Of a stretch of DNA of 64,000 nt, positions 1-8,786 are shown one piece after another. A program made the position numbers and the translations under genes. The notes under the pieces were generated by a model. That model had not been told where the DNA came from. It was given only the letters and a program-made list of their open reading frames with translations, and ran no database searches. Each line of letters starts with the position of its first letter. Position 1 is the stretch's first letter. Source of the DNA: Flavobacteriaceae bacterium GF1. Its GTDB lineage: Bacteria; Bacteroidota; Bacteroidia; Flavobacteriales; Flavobacteriaceae. The stretch lies in NCBI GenBank assembly GCA_009797885.1, contig WNKP01000006.1, forward strand, positions 62,001 through 126,000. Direction: 5' to 3'.

Positions 1-58
1 CACTTAGTGGTACGGACCAAAACAATAGTACTATACTTAGTTTGATGATCGTTCGCAT

Positions 59-664
59 TTATTCTTGATTTGAATTGATGATTTCGTTCAATATTTTTCG
101 TCCTTTTGGGGTGACGATCCCCCTTAGATGATATTCCAGAAAGTAGTCTTCCAGTTCAACTTTATTGAATAGGGAAATCGGAAAAAGATCGTGGTCACTT
201 AGACTTATGGCACCGGAAAAATAAATACGGGCAACAAACTGCACATTTAAGTTCTCCCGGTAAATACCAATCTCCATTCCCCTTCTAATGTTATCGACCA
301 AACAGTCCTGCATTACGTCAATCTCCTTTTTCTTTAAGGTCTCAAAGAGTCTGGGATAGTATTTCTGTAACTGGTAAAGTGTGGAGGCCTTCTCATCCTT
401 TAAACGGACCATTACGAATTTTTTGATTTCATATAACTCTTCGATGGGGTTTTTCTTTAGCGCAATGATATGGTCTATTCCATTTGATATTTCCCAAAAA
501 AGGTTCATTGTGGCCTCTTCAACCAACTTGGTCTTATTTTCAAAATGACTGTAAATGGTCTTTTTGGATATCCCCATTTCCTGGGCCAAATCATCCATGG
601 TCACACTTTTAAACCCGTAGTTTAAAAAAAGATCGGTCGCCTTATTTAAAATGTCGTTTCTCAT
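59..664 (-). CDS. TetR/AcrR family transcriptional regulator
   Basis: A 201-residue DNA-binding repressor of the TetR family. The N-terminal helix-turn-helix is clear: MRNDILNKATDLFLNYGF, then VTMDDLAQEMGISKKTIYSHF, with the usual aromatic/basic end of the recognition helix. The C-terminal ligand-binding half is poorly conserved, so the effector cannot be named. The frame is open for 17 more codons upstream (to 715), but I start it at 664 because a good promoter (-7 box TAGTTTTG at 681-674) lies between the two starts and the family consensus begins at MRNDIL. An inverted repeat at 685-714 overlaps the promoter and suggests autorepression. The regulated targets are not evident, since the next gene on this strand is outside the window. 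Confidence 0.88.
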   Translation of the reverse strand: MRNDILNKATDLFLNYGFKSVTMDDLAQEMGISKKTIYSHFENKTKLVEEATMNLFWEISNGIDHIIALKKNPIEELYEIKKFVMVRLKDEKASTLYQLQKYYPRLFETLKKKEIDVMQDCLVDNIRRGMEIGIYRENLNVQFVARIYFSGAISLSDHDLFPISLFNKVELEDYFLEYHLRGIVTPKGRKILNEIINSNQE

Positions 665-673
665 TTGAGGGAC

Positions 674-703
674 CAAAACTAAACTGGAAACTGTAAAAAC
701 AAA
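674..703 (-). promoter_or_regulatory. Bacteroidetes-type promoter of the TetR gene
   Basis: On the minus strand TTTG (703-700), an 18-bp spacer and TAGTTTTG (681-674) match the TTTG/TAnnTTTG consensus. The predicted transcription start is only about 4-5 nt before the ATG at 664, so the leader would be very short. Confidence 0.5.
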
Positions 704-714
704 AAAAGTTTCCA
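685..714. promoter_or_regulatory. Inverted repeat, candidate TetR autoregulatory operator
   Basis: TGGAAAC (685-691) and GTTTCCA (708-714) are perfect 7-bp inverted arms separated by 16 bp. They straddle the -33 element and spacer of the TetR promoter, where a bound dimer would block RNA polymerase. That the TetR protein itself binds here is inference from position. Confidence 0.4.
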
Positions 715-869
715 AAGTTTTACATTTATTTAACGAGTTCCTGATTTTCTACAAACCTTGTTTATAATGACGTAGGAATAGGATGAAATTGGACCGAGTT
801 GCTGTTTTTTTACCTGAAATGGTAAAAAAACCGCTGAATCTGGGTGACCTACGCCTAACATGGATACGG

Positions 870-1292
870 TTATTCTTTTTCTCCATGGTTTCTCTGTTTT
901 TCTACGTAGGCCTTAAAGGCGGACTCCCCTTCTTCTTTCCAAAACCTATCGTAGTATTTCCATTCTGAAAAGTCCTTTCGGAGCGGACCACAGGACTTTG
1001 GGGTTCGCTGGGATTTCCATTTTCTTTTGTATTTCTTTCCCGGGCCATTTCCCCCGCCAAAACCAAAAATGATTTTGGCCAGTATTAGGACGCCCATGGC
1101 CTGCCAGTAAGTAATGGTCGCTAATCCAAATAGTTCTGGCATCAACCAGTTCCATAATAGCATTACGACATAACCGATAAGGAAAAGCAATCCTACCATA
1201 AACAGGGCAAAAAAGAAGATTTTAAAACCCTTGGCCACATAATCGGTTACCTTATGTTCTATCTTTTGTTCCAATTCATTTTTGTAATCCAT
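870..1292 (-). CDS. Small membrane protein co-transcribed with ECF sigma factor
   Basis: A 140-residue protein without a family I can name. Residues about 22-46 and 55-75 are two hydrophobic segments (FKIFFFALFMVGLLFLIGYV and the stretch ending MGVLILAKIIFGFGGG), followed by a basic Gly/Lys-rich junction and a charged cytosolic tail (KDFSEWKYYDRFWKEEGE). It starts 12 nt after the sigma factor gene on the same strand, so the two are almost certainly one operon. A small membrane protein next to an ECF sigma factor is often its regulator, but there is no recognisable anti-sigma domain here, and the role stays open. Confidence 0.75.
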   Translation of the reverse strand: MDYKNELEQKIEHKVTDYVAKGFKIFFFALFMVGLLFLIGYVVMLLWNWLMPELFGLATITYWQAMGVLILAKIIFGFGGGNGPGKKYKRKWKSQRTPKSCGPLRKDFSEWKYYDRFWKEEGESAFKAYVEKQRNHGEKE

Positions 1293-1304
1293 GATCTTTA
1301 TTTT

Positions 1305-1841
1305 TTATGAAGTTATGTTGTGTTCCAGTTTCTTTAAGAGGAGGGACATGGCCCTATGCCTTCTGGACATTAAAGTACCTTCGGGAATCCCCGTTTCCGC
1401 TGAAATCTCCTTATAGGAATAGCCCTCAAAGTCAACAGCAAGAATAATGTCCCGATATGGGGGTTTTAATTCCATGATGGCCGTCTTTAATTTATTGATG
1501 ACATGTGTTGGATAAGGAAAATCTTCCGTTCCGTAAAACAAGTCCGCAAATTCCGTCCAAAGGTGGTCCAAATCACTTTCCTCGTAGCGTTTCTCCTTTT
1601 TTGTCCGCATAGTGTCTATTATTCTGTTCTTAATTGCGCTGTACACAAAACCGGGAATGTTGTTTATGGGCAGCGCACTTTCCGGTCTGGAGAATATCCT
1701 AAGGGCCACATCTTGGAGTATATCCTCGGCATCCCTATCGGCAGTATCATCAATTTTAGAGGTAACATACCCTTTTAGTGCATGGTACTCTTCTGCGAAA
1801 AATGCCGATATTTTTAGTTGGCTATTGTTTTTCGGACTCAT
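1305..1841 (-). CDS. ECF-type RNA polymerase sigma factor
   Basis: A 178-residue sigma-70 family factor of the extracytoplasmic function group. Region 2 is visible at residues about 12-85 (AEDILQDVALRIF, then PGFVYSAIKNRIIDTMRTKK), and region 4 at about 115-170 (YRDIILAVDFEGYSYKEISAETGIPEGTLMSRRHRAM), the -35 recognition helix. The signal it answers is unknown. It forms an operon with the small membrane protein downstream and is divergent from the polyprenyl synthase gene. A perfect 17-bp palindrome lies in the divergent spacer. Confidence 0.9.
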   Translation of the reverse strand: MSPKNNSQLKISAFFAEEYHALKGYVTSKIDDTADRDAEDILQDVALRIFSRPESALPINNIPGFVYSAIKNRIIDTMRTKKEKRYEESDLDHLWTEFADLFYGTEDFPYPTHVINKLKTAIMELKPPYRDIILAVDFEGYSYKEISAETGIPEGTLMSRRHRAMSLLLKKLEHNITS

Positions 1842-1880
1842 CCGTTAGCATTTTTATGCCCTTATTCAACTATAAAGACG

Positions 1881-1897
1881 ATGGATTTAAAATCCAT
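1881..1897. promoter_or_regulatory. Perfect 17-bp palindrome between divergent genes
   Basis: ATGGATTT, one central A, AAATCCAT. It sits between the ECF sigma gene (starts 1841, minus) and the polyprenyl synthase gene (starts 1986, plus). A dimeric regulator site is plausible; no partner can be named. Confidence 0.35.
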
Positions 1898-1985
1898 TGC
1901 ATTTTTTTTGAAATTTTCTACTTCTGTTGGACGTGCATACAACTTAATTGTAACAGGCAATGTATTTTTAAGCAAAATTATTCGC

Positions 1986-2960
1986 ATGCAGCCCCTTACT
2001 TTTTATCAGAAACAGTTTGTAGCGTATTTGGAAGGTTATCAAGGCCCCCAAGAGCCCAATGGACTGTATGATCCCGTTGCCTACATTCTGGGTTTGGGCG
2101 GAAAACGATTGCGTCCTGTACTTACACTAATTGCAGCTGAATTGTTTGGAACGGATTACCGATCGGCATTGGATGCGGCAATGGCCGTGGAAGTGTTCCA
2201 TAACTTTTCCCTTGTCCATGATGATATTATGGACGATGCCCCATTGCGAAGGGGAAAACAAACAGTTCACGAAAAATGGGACATAAACACGGGAATCCTC
2301 TCCGGTGATGTTATGCTCATTAATTCCTATCGGTTTTTGGAAGGATATGGGGGTGATGTGCTCAAGGAACTTTTTCTGTTGTTCAACAAAACGGCAAAGG
2401 AAGTGTGTGAGGGGCAGCAATACGATGTGGACTTTGAAACAAGGATGGACGTTACCATTCCGGAATATTTAAAAATGATAGAATACAAAACTTCGGTTTT
2501 GATCGCTGCCGCTTTAAAAATGGGTGCAATCATAGCTAGGGCTTCCACAAAAAATCAGGATTTGATCTATGAATTTGGCAAGAACCTCGGTATTGCCTTT
2601 CAGTTGCAAGACGATTATTTGGATGCTTTTGGAAATCCAGAGACTTTTGGAAAACAAGTGGGAGGGGACATCATTGAGAACAAAAAAACCTTCCTATACC
2701 TTAAGGCAATGGAACTGGCGAATGAAAAGGATAGGGAAACCTTACTACAGGAATTTGGGGTCCAGCTCAGGGATAATACAGGCAAGGTTGCCCTGGTTAA
2801 GAAGCTTTTCACAACAAGTGGTGCCGTGGGGGCCACAAAAAATGCCATTGCGCATTATACCCAATTGGCCTTTGGTTCACTTTCCAGAATTGAGGGGGAT
2901 GAAGAAGGAAAAAGGGTACTTCGACTTATGGGCGAAAACTTAATGGAACGAAGTAACTGA
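1986..2960 (+). CDS. Polyprenyl diphosphate synthase (geranylgeranyl/farnesyl type)
   Basis: A 324-residue trans-isoprenyl diphosphate synthase that condenses isopentenyl diphosphate with an allylic diphosphate. Both Asp-rich magnesium-binding motifs are present: DDIMDD at residues 79-84 and DDYLD at 209-213, plus the GGKRLRP motif at 38-44. Phe sits five residues before the first motif with a small residue at -4, the pattern of type-I geranylgeranyl synthases, so a C20 or longer product is likely (inference). This would feed the carotenoid pathway, in line with the lycopene cyclase 1.2 kb away. I start at the ATG at 1986: the frame is open to 1818, but that extension overlaps the divergent sigma gene and does not resemble the family. 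Confidence 0.92.
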   Translation: MQPLTFYQKQFVAYLEGYQGPQEPNGLYDPVAYILGLGGKRLRPVLTLIAAELFGTDYRSALDAAMAVEVFHNFSLVHDDIMDDAPLRRGKQTVHEKWDINTGILSGDVMLINSYRFLEGYGGDVLKELFLLFNKTAKEVCEGQQYDVDFETRMDVTIPEYLKMIEYKTSVLIAAALKMGAIIARASTKNQDLIYEFGKNLGIAFQLQDDYLDAFGNPETFGKQVGGDIIENKKTFLYLKAMELANEKDRETLLQEFGVQLRDNTGKVALVKKLFTTSGAVGATKNAIAHYTQLAFGSLSRIEGDEEGKRVLRLMGENLMERSN

Positions 2961-3201
2961 TTGGAATCCTCCAAACGGTGTTCCGGCACGCAACCTTGGA
3001 AATAATAAAGGTTTTTTGGGCTTGGGCACAACTTAAAAAACGTTGCCCATAAAGATAGTATCCCACTTTGGGACATAGTGTAATGTGACCGGCATTATAA
3101 TACCTTAGGATTATTTAGCCTTAAAATTAAGTTTTTGTAAACCGTTGTTTGAGCACTTAAAAAGCGGTATCTTACATAAGATATAGAATAACCCTACAAA
3201 A

Positions 3202-3561
3202 ATGAAAAGATTCGCCCTATTACTTACAGTTTTATTGGTTTACGCCTGCGATACGGAAGATTCAGAGGCTTTGGAGACCACAGAGATCATCACTGTGGAT
3301 TACTTGGCAAGTGAACAATCCTTCACCTTTGAAGAGGGATTGGAGTTGGTTAAGATCGAAATGGAATGTATTTATCCCTGTGCACAGCAATTTGATGACA
3401 AAACCAGATTTCAATTTGATGACACACAATTTGTGGATTTTACGCCCGAAATCATCAATAACACCATAATTTTCAAAAAAGAGTACAACATACCGACATC
3501 AAATTATGGCTATTGGGATACGAACAAAAAATTCAAGTTAACCTTTAATCGAAAGTTTTAG
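3202..3561 (+). CDS. Small putative lipoprotein, unknown function
   Basis: A 119-residue exported protein that I do not recognise. It begins with a short signal peptide ending LLVYAC, giving a likely lipidated Cys16. The mature part is acidic and beta-rich with two close cysteines (ECIYPC, around residues 56-61) that could form a disulfide. It ends 2 nt before the next gene on the same strand, so the two are probably co-transcribed and may act together at the cell envelope. Confidence 0.65.
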   Translation: MKRFALLLTVLLVYACDTEDSEALETTEIITVDYLASEQSFTFEEGLELVKIEMECIYPCAQQFDDKTRFQFDDTQFVDFTPEIINNTIIFKKEYNIPTSNYGYWDTNKKFKLTFNRKF

Positions 3562-3563
3562 TC

Positions 3564-4052
3564 ATGAGGTATTTGTTCGTTTTCTTGTTGTTGGTTTCCC
3601 AGGGCGTTGCTTCCCAGGCCCTTGAAGTAATTGATAGTTATGAGTATGTTGTGGGACAATTGCTCCTTGACGCCGGTAAAGGGGGTATTGGATTGGGGGC
3701 AACTGTAAAAACAATTCATGATCCGGGTAGGTATGAATTGGAAATTACCCAAATAGATGGGCCTGATATCATCGTCAATGGTGTTAATCTGGGTCCGTTG
3801 AAATCCATAAAAGTTGATGTTTATACCTATGTAACTTCAAGATCTGGAAACAGGATACGAATTTTGGCAGGCACAAGAAACCAGCCAGAAAGGGTGGAAA
3901 TTGGAGAAATTGAAGTATGGGGCGCCTATCCGGGAGGGGTCACCACAGCAATTTATAAGGTTATTCTTCCAGAAGGTTTTAGGCCAAGATCCGGAGGAAG
4001 CGGCGGCGGTAGAGGTCGGAGTAATAGTGGTGGAAGTCGAAGAAGTGGCTGA
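3564..4052 (+). CDS. Secreted protein with Gly/Arg/Ser-rich tail, unknown function
   Basis: A 162-residue protein with an N-terminal signal peptide (MRYLFVFLLLVSQGVASQA). The middle is beta-strand-like (for example YELEITQIDGPDIIVNGVNLG). The last 20 or so residues are low complexity, rich in Gly, Arg and Ser (RSGGSGGGRGRSNSGGSRR), a tail seen in some surface or matrix-associated proteins. There is no recognisable catalytic motif. It follows the lipoprotein gene by 2 nt and is likely in its operon. Function is unknown. Confidence 0.65.
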   Translation: MRYLFVFLLLVSQGVASQALEVIDSYEYVVGQLLLDAGKGGIGLGATVKTIHDPGRYELEITQIDGPDIIVNGVNLGPLKSIKVDVYTYVTSRSGNRIRILAGTRNQPERVEIGEIEVWGAYPGGVTTAIYKVILPEGFRPRSGGSGGGRGRSNSGGSRRSG

Positions 4053-4175
4053 TACCCGGGAGAACAAGGGGACATCTATTTTTAAAGGGTCCCAGCAACA
4101 CCAAGGGATTGAATTGCTCAAAGTATGTAAAGCCCTATGGGTTGAATTTGGTGGGAATTTGAGGAAACCAACCGT

Positions 4176-5318
4176 TTAAAAAAGCCTGCCCCAAAGCGCC
4201 TTGATAAATGGCCATGGTTTTGGGGCAGCCATAATATACAGTTCCTCAGGGAGTGCGGTGTCCTGGTCCAAAAACTTAAAGATGAGTTGTGGTTTGCGAC
4301 GTCTAAAAAGGGATTCAAATATGTCCCTTCCCAAATGGTTACTCCTAAAAAGAATATCCAATAGCAAGAGGTCATAAAACCAAAATCGATTCTTTTTCTG
4401 AAAATCCTTTAGCGGTTTGTTCAACTTAAGATGGTTGACCAACTGTGTTACCCTTCTTGTTGAGCTATAAAAGGTATATCCCGTACTGGCCTTTGCCCAA
4501 CCTCCGGCAATCCCAATTTTCAAAATACGATTGGTGTTTTCCTGAGCAAAATCATGACAGGTCATGGGGATGTTTCCCTGTTCAATATCCGTTATGGTAT
4601 ACTCCGTTATGCCTAAATCCTGTGCAATGTACTCTTCAATTGCCTTTTCGTATTCCGTTTTTTCCAGCACATTTTCAGAGAACAGGGTATACTCTACCAA
4701 GGCCTCGGTTGTGGAAAATGGTAGCACGTACATAAAACGGGTATTCCCTTTCTGCGGAATGGAAAAATCCATAAAAGTAGCCGTATCCACATCAAAAACA
4801 GGGCGATCGGTCTGTATGAACCATCCCAAAAAGTGCTGCTGCAAAATGGGATATTTGGACTGTGATTTTAGTTTTTGGTACTCAAATCGGCTATCGAATA
4901 TATAGCGTCCCTCAAAGGTTTGGTTTTTGCCCAAGACCAACACCTTGTCGTTTTTTTCTGCCAATTCCTGAACGCTTTCTTCGAGGAAATCTACGTTGGG
5001 GTAGGCCCTTATCTTTTGTAAATAGTGATTGTAAAAGTCGATGCCCCTTAACATTTTATAGGAATAGGGGGCAATTTCGGGCTTGATATTCAGTTTTTCC
5101 CCGGCAAAATGAATTTTTGGCCACCTTCGGTAAAGGATATCGTCAAATTGCCCTTTACCCGCTTCCCAAAAGCACCAGGTCCTATCGTTTTTATTTTTTT
5201 GATCCCGATCAAGGACTAAAATCGATTTGTCCGAAAAAAAGCGGTCATTTCCCAAGGCGTCGGCCAATAAAAGGCCAGAAGCTCCTGCACCAATAATAAT
5301 GTAGTCGTAGGTGGGCAT
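4176..5318 (-). CDS. crtY: Lycopene beta-cyclase
   Basis: A 380-residue flavoprotein of the CrtY/CrtL lycopene cyclase family, which closes both ends of lycopene to give beta-carotene. The N terminus has the dinucleotide-binding fold YIIIGAGASGLLLADAL (residues 6-22), then the family signature NDRTWCFWE (about 44-52). The central MYVLPFSTTEALVEYT and GWAKASTGYTF stretches also match the family. Length is normal for bacterial CrtY. It is monocistronic here, transcribed away from the polyprenyl synthase gene that probably supplies C20 precursor. The other carotenoid genes (phytoene synthase, desaturase) are not in this window. Confidence 0.93.
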   Translation of the reverse strand: MPTYDYIIIGAGASGLLLADALGNDRFFSDKSILVLDRDQKNKNDRTWCFWEAGKGQFDDILYRRWPKIHFAGEKLNIKPEIAPYSYKMLRGIDFYNHYLQKIRAYPNVDFLEESVQELAEKNDKVLVLGKNQTFEGRYIFDSRFEYQKLKSQSKYPILQQHFLGWFIQTDRPVFDVDTATFMDFSIPQKGNTRFMYVLPFSTTEALVEYTLFSENVLEKTEYEKAIEEYIAQDLGITEYTITDIEQGNIPMTCHDFAQENTNRILKIGIAGGWAKASTGYTFYSSTRRVTQLVNHLKLNKPLKDFQKKNRFWFYDLLLLDILFRSNHLGRDIFESLFRRRKPQLIFKFLDQDTALPEELYIMAAPKPWPFIKALWGRLF

Positions 5319-5378
5319 TCCTCAAAGGTAACCATATAACCAGATCTTACCTATCCCAAATAGTAACGGATCACTGAA

Positions 5379-6755
5379 TTATATGCTGTTTTTGGAAATC
5401 ACTTCCTTATACCAAAGTGCTGATTTTTTAGGGGTCCGTTCCAAGGTTTCAAAATCGACATAATGTAGCCCAAACCGTTTTTCGTAGCCGGAGGCCCATT
5501 CAAAATTGTCCATAAAGGACCAAGCAAAGTATCCTTTGAGCGGAATACCTTCCGCAATGGCTTGCTGACATGCTTCCAAATACCCTTTATAAAATGCAAC
5601 CCGTAGCGTATCGTCCACTTTGCCATCCACGAGCACATCGGGATACGCGCATCCGTTTTCGGTGATATAAATGTCGGGCCGATCGTACCTGTCGTTAATC
5701 CATCCCAAAAGCTTTCGGCAACCCCATGGAACCACCGCCCAATTCATGGAGGTCAACGGCCAATTTGGGTCCTGCAAGAGGGTCACGCCCTGATCTTCGG
5801 AAATCCCTCCATTACCATAAACACTGCTTTCCTTCAATCGCCCATTATGATGGGCGGCATACATGGTCGTGTAATGGTTCAATCCAAAAAAGTCCGAAGT
5901 TCCTTTGATCAACTCTTTTTCCTGGTCCGTAAACTGTGGTAGTCTGGATCCCAGCCGCTCCCTCATCACTTGTGGATAATCCCCTTTGTAAATAGGGTCG
6001 GCAAACCAGGCCAGAAAGAATTCCAATGCACGTTCAGCGGCTTCCAAATCCTTTTTGTCCGGGGTCAGGGGCTCCCTCCAATCGCCATTGTTGGTAATGC
6101 CTATTTTTCCATTTTGATGCCCATATTCCTTACGGTAAATGGTGACCGCCTTTGCATGTGCCAAAATCAATTGGTGTGCGGCGCGATAGGGTTCGGAGTT
6201 GGATGTACGTCCCGGGGCAAAAACCCCTTGTCCATAACCCAGCATGGCCGCGACCCAAGGTTCGTTTAAGGTAATCCAGTTTTTGACACGATCTCCAAAA
6301 CGGTCAAAGCAGATTTTGGCGTAATTGGCAAAATGGTCCGGTAACGCGCTTCCCAACCAACCATCATCCTCCAGTTGAAGGGCCAAAGGCAAATCCCAAT
6401 GGTACAAGGTCACCCAGGGTTCTATACCGGCCCTTAAAAGGGAATCGATCAATTTGGAATAAAATTGAATCCCTTTTTCATTGACGACACCCTTGCCTGA
6501 TGGCAGTATACGGGACCACGATATGGAAAAACGATAGGCGTTAACGCCCATATTTTTCATCAGTTGGATATCTTCTTCGAATCTATGGTAATGGTCACAG
6601 GCCAAATCGCCCGTTTCGTTGTTTTTTATCTTACCGGGAATGGAGGCAAAGGCATCCCATATGGAAGGACCTTTTCCATCTAAATTGGCCGCTCCCTCAA
6701 TTTGGTAGGAAGAGGTGGCCGTACCCCACAAAAAGTCATTTGGAAAATGTTTCAT
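5379..6755 (-). CDS. Glycoside hydrolase family 1 beta-glucosidase
   Basis: A 458-residue GH1 enzyme with the expected full TIM-barrel length and no signal peptide, so it acts in the cytoplasm on imported beta-glycosides. The acid/base glutamate is in TLNEPW (E165) and the nucleophile in YITENG (E366). The N-terminal FLWGTATSSYQIEGA and the C-terminal GYFAWSFMDNFEWASGY motifs are intact. It lies 21 nt downstream of a GPH-type sugar symporter gene on the same strand. The pair reads as a disaccharide uptake-and-cleavage operon; the exact sugar (cellobiose, laminaribiose, other) cannot be told. Confidence 0.95.
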   Translation of the reverse strand: MKHFPNDFLWGTATSSYQIEGAANLDGKGPSIWDAFASIPGKIKNNETGDLACDHYHRFEEDIQLMKNMGVNAYRFSISWSRILPSGKGVVNEKGIQFYSKLIDSLLRAGIEPWVTLYHWDLPLALQLEDDGWLGSALPDHFANYAKICFDRFGDRVKNWITLNEPWVAAMLGYGQGVFAPGRTSNSEPYRAAHQLILAHAKAVTIYRKEYGHQNGKIGITNNGDWREPLTPDKKDLEAAERALEFFLAWFADPIYKGDYPQVMRERLGSRLPQFTDQEKELIKGTSDFFGLNHYTTMYAAHHNGRLKESSVYGNGGISEDQGVTLLQDPNWPLTSMNWAVVPWGCRKLLGWINDRYDRPDIYITENGCAYPDVLVDGKVDDTLRVAFYKGYLEACQQAIAEGIPLKGYFAWSFMDNFEWASGYEKRFGLHYVDFETLERTPKKSALWYKEVISKNSI

Positions 6756-6776
6756 TTCTAATTCAGTATAAGCGTA

Positions 6777-8378
6777 TTATTGGTCTCTGCGTTGATTTAG
6801 GGCTTCCGTGATCTGCGCCATTTTGGTGTTGGTCAAAGGATACCTCACCATTAACGCGGCAGCTATGACGGCAACGATACAAGGTACCCAACTCATTAAC
6901 ATTTTGATTCCTGGAATTGCCGCTGGAATGGTGGACATATCTTGGCCATCATAATGAAAAGCCCCTAGAATCAGTCCGATGATCGCTCCGGCAATACCGC
7001 CCCCAAATTTAGTGGCAAAGGAGCCTGCGGAATAAATCAATCCCGTTGCCCTTCTACCATTTTTCCATTCGGAGTAATCTGCCGCATCACCCAACATGAC
7101 AAAAAACAGGGTAGGGAACATGGCCGCAGCAAATTCCGAAAGGATACCTATGCCAAATATGGCAATGATGTCCTCCGGCCCACAAAATACAATAAGGGCA
7201 TTTACCAATCCGGAAAACAGTAGGGCAACCATAAAAAGATTTCGTTTGCCCAATCTTTTCCCCAAAGATGCCGTTGCAATTGCCCCTCCAATGGAAGCCA
7301 ACATGAGCCCTACCAAATAGGATGCGGACAACAGCTGGTCATTCAGGTAATGGGTAAAATAGATGATGGTGATGCCCTGTTTAATGGAATTGTATATGTT
7401 GAACAATAGTCCAATTGCCAATAATACCAACCATGGTTTATTTGCAATGAGATCGCTGAAATCCTGTTTCAGGTTATTTAGCTGCCCTTTTGGAGGTTGC
7501 ACCCTTTCCTTGGTGCTATAAAACGTAAAGAACATAAATAGCGCCAGGAAGGCGGACATGAGATACATGGAATGGCTGTATCCCTTACTTTGGTCAATAA
7601 TGGAGAAGGATTCCGGACGTAGGTTTTGTTCTCCACTCACAAGGAACGAATACGTTTCGCCCTTTTTCATTTGAAAACTCTTTGTGTTCGTTGGGGAATT
7701 CCCACCTGTACCCATCTTGGAATCCAACCATACAAACTGGCCTATGCCATTTTCCGTTTTGAGGTGTACATTTTCAACATCCTTAGAAGCCGTAACGGCC
7801 ACCTTGAATTTCTCGGGTTCCATTTTTTCTACCTGTACCAAGGGATTGACATTACCAAAATAAACGACCAAAAATAGCAAGGCCCCCTGGACAAGCATTC
7901 CCCCGGCAAAAGCCCCAACCATCCTAAAGGAACCTATACTGATCCGTTCCTTATCATCCCCTGTCATGACCGCCATTAAGGCACCATAGGGAATATTGTT
8001 GGCGGTGTAGAGCAGTGTAAACAAGATGTACGTGATATAGGCATAGACCACTTTACCGGTATCGCTAAAATCAGGGTTGGTGAACAACAGGGCAAGAATG
8101 GCTGCCAATGGAACGGCTGTCCAAAGGATCCAGGGTCGGAACTTTCCATATTTGGATTTGGTCCGATCTCCTAAAATACCCATCAAAACATCACTTATCC
8201 CATCCCCAAAGCGTGCCACCAAGAAGAGTACGCCCACGGTTACGGGATCGAGGCCAACAACATCGGTATAATAGATAAACAAAAATGTGGCTACTCCACG
8301 CCAGGCAATATTGGCCGCACCATCACCTAGGGCGTAACCAATTTTTTCTTTAAGGGGAATCCTATGTAGAGCCTCCAT
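6777..8378 (-). CDS. GPH-family sugar:cation symporter (MFS)
   Basis: A 533-residue inner-membrane transporter of the glycoside-pentoside-hexuronide family. The N terminus (KIGYALGDGAANIAWRG) and the RFGDGISDVLMGILGDRTKSKYGKFRPW segment are typical of the family, and there are about 12 hydrophobic segments. It is about 70-90 residues longer than usual. The surplus is a hydrophilic insertion of roughly 95 residues (about 175-270, rich in charged residues and Gly) between two mid-protein membrane helices, predicted to lie outside the membrane. It is the first gene of an operon with the GH1 beta-glucosidase and probably imports that enzyme's substrate. Confidence 0.9.
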   Translation of the reverse strand: MEALHRIPLKEKIGYALGDGAANIAWRGVATFLFIYYTDVVGLDPVTVGVLFLVARFGDGISDVLMGILGDRTKSKYGKFRPWILWTAVPLAAILALLFTNPDFSDTGKVVYAYITYILFTLLYTANNIPYGALMAVMTGDDKERISIGSFRMVGAFAGGMLVQGALLFLVVYFGNVNPLVQVEKMEPEKFKVAVTASKDVENVHLKTENGIGQFVWLDSKMGTGGNSPTNTKSFQMKKGETYSFLVSGEQNLRPESFSIIDQSKGYSHSMYLMSAFLALFMFFTFYSTKERVQPPKGQLNNLKQDFSDLIANKPWLVLLAIGLLFNIYNSIKQGITIIYFTHYLNDQLLSASYLVGLMLASIGGAIATASLGKRLGKRNLFMVALLFSGLVNALIVFCGPEDIIAIFGIGILSEFAAAMFPTLFFVMLGDAADYSEWKNGRRATGLIYSAGSFATKFGGGIAGAIIGLILGAFHYDGQDMSTIPAAIPGIKMLMSWVPCIVAVIAAALMVRYPLTNTKMAQITEALNQRRDQ

Positions 8379-8786
8379 GGATACGGGTTGTGGTTTGCGC
8401 TCTAAAGTAGCGAAAAATTACTAGGAAAAGGGCACTTAATTTTCTTGTAACACCTTCAATATCAGTTCATTTGAAAAAATAATATTGGTTTTTAAGATTA
8501 TCTGGGGCCAGTTATTTACGGGTAAAATGTGCATGTATATATGAACATCAAGTACATACCATAGGCCAATCGGCTATTTTAAACGAAGGAATGGTGTGAA
8601 GAAATAGTATCAAAGTTTTTCTATCGGTATTGGAGAGGGTGAAGACTTACCCGTTTTCGGACAGTGATTAAATTAAACAAAATGATTTTTTAGTTTTTGG
8701 CAAAATATTTTTTCTCAAGCAACGCAGACGGAAACCTTGTTTTAATAGGTTAAAATGTTTTGGAACAAATCAAAATATATATGCTA
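8379..8786. other. 408-bp intergenic region, no gene seen
   Basis: An AT-rich spacer upstream of the sugar transporter operon and downstream of the thioredoxin-like lipoprotein gene. It must contain the transporter promoter on the minus strand; a partial -7 match (TACTTTAG, just upstream of 8378) is the only candidate. I see no RNA gene or clear repeat. Confidence 0.5.

Noticed and set aside
665-715. Longer N terminus of the TetR regulator
   Set aside because: The extension lies across the likely promoter and operator.
783-968. 61-codon plus-strand frame upstream of the small membrane protein stop
   Set aside because: Short, overlaps the end of the minus-strand gene, no recognisable features.
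1949-1957. TGTAACAGG before the polyprenyl synthase gene as a third ECF -35 element
   Set aside because: It shares only six bases with TGTAACCTT and is at a different distance from the start; too weak.
1818-1985. Longer N terminus of the polyprenyl synthase
   Set aside because: It would overlap the divergent sigma gene and does not resemble the family N terminus.
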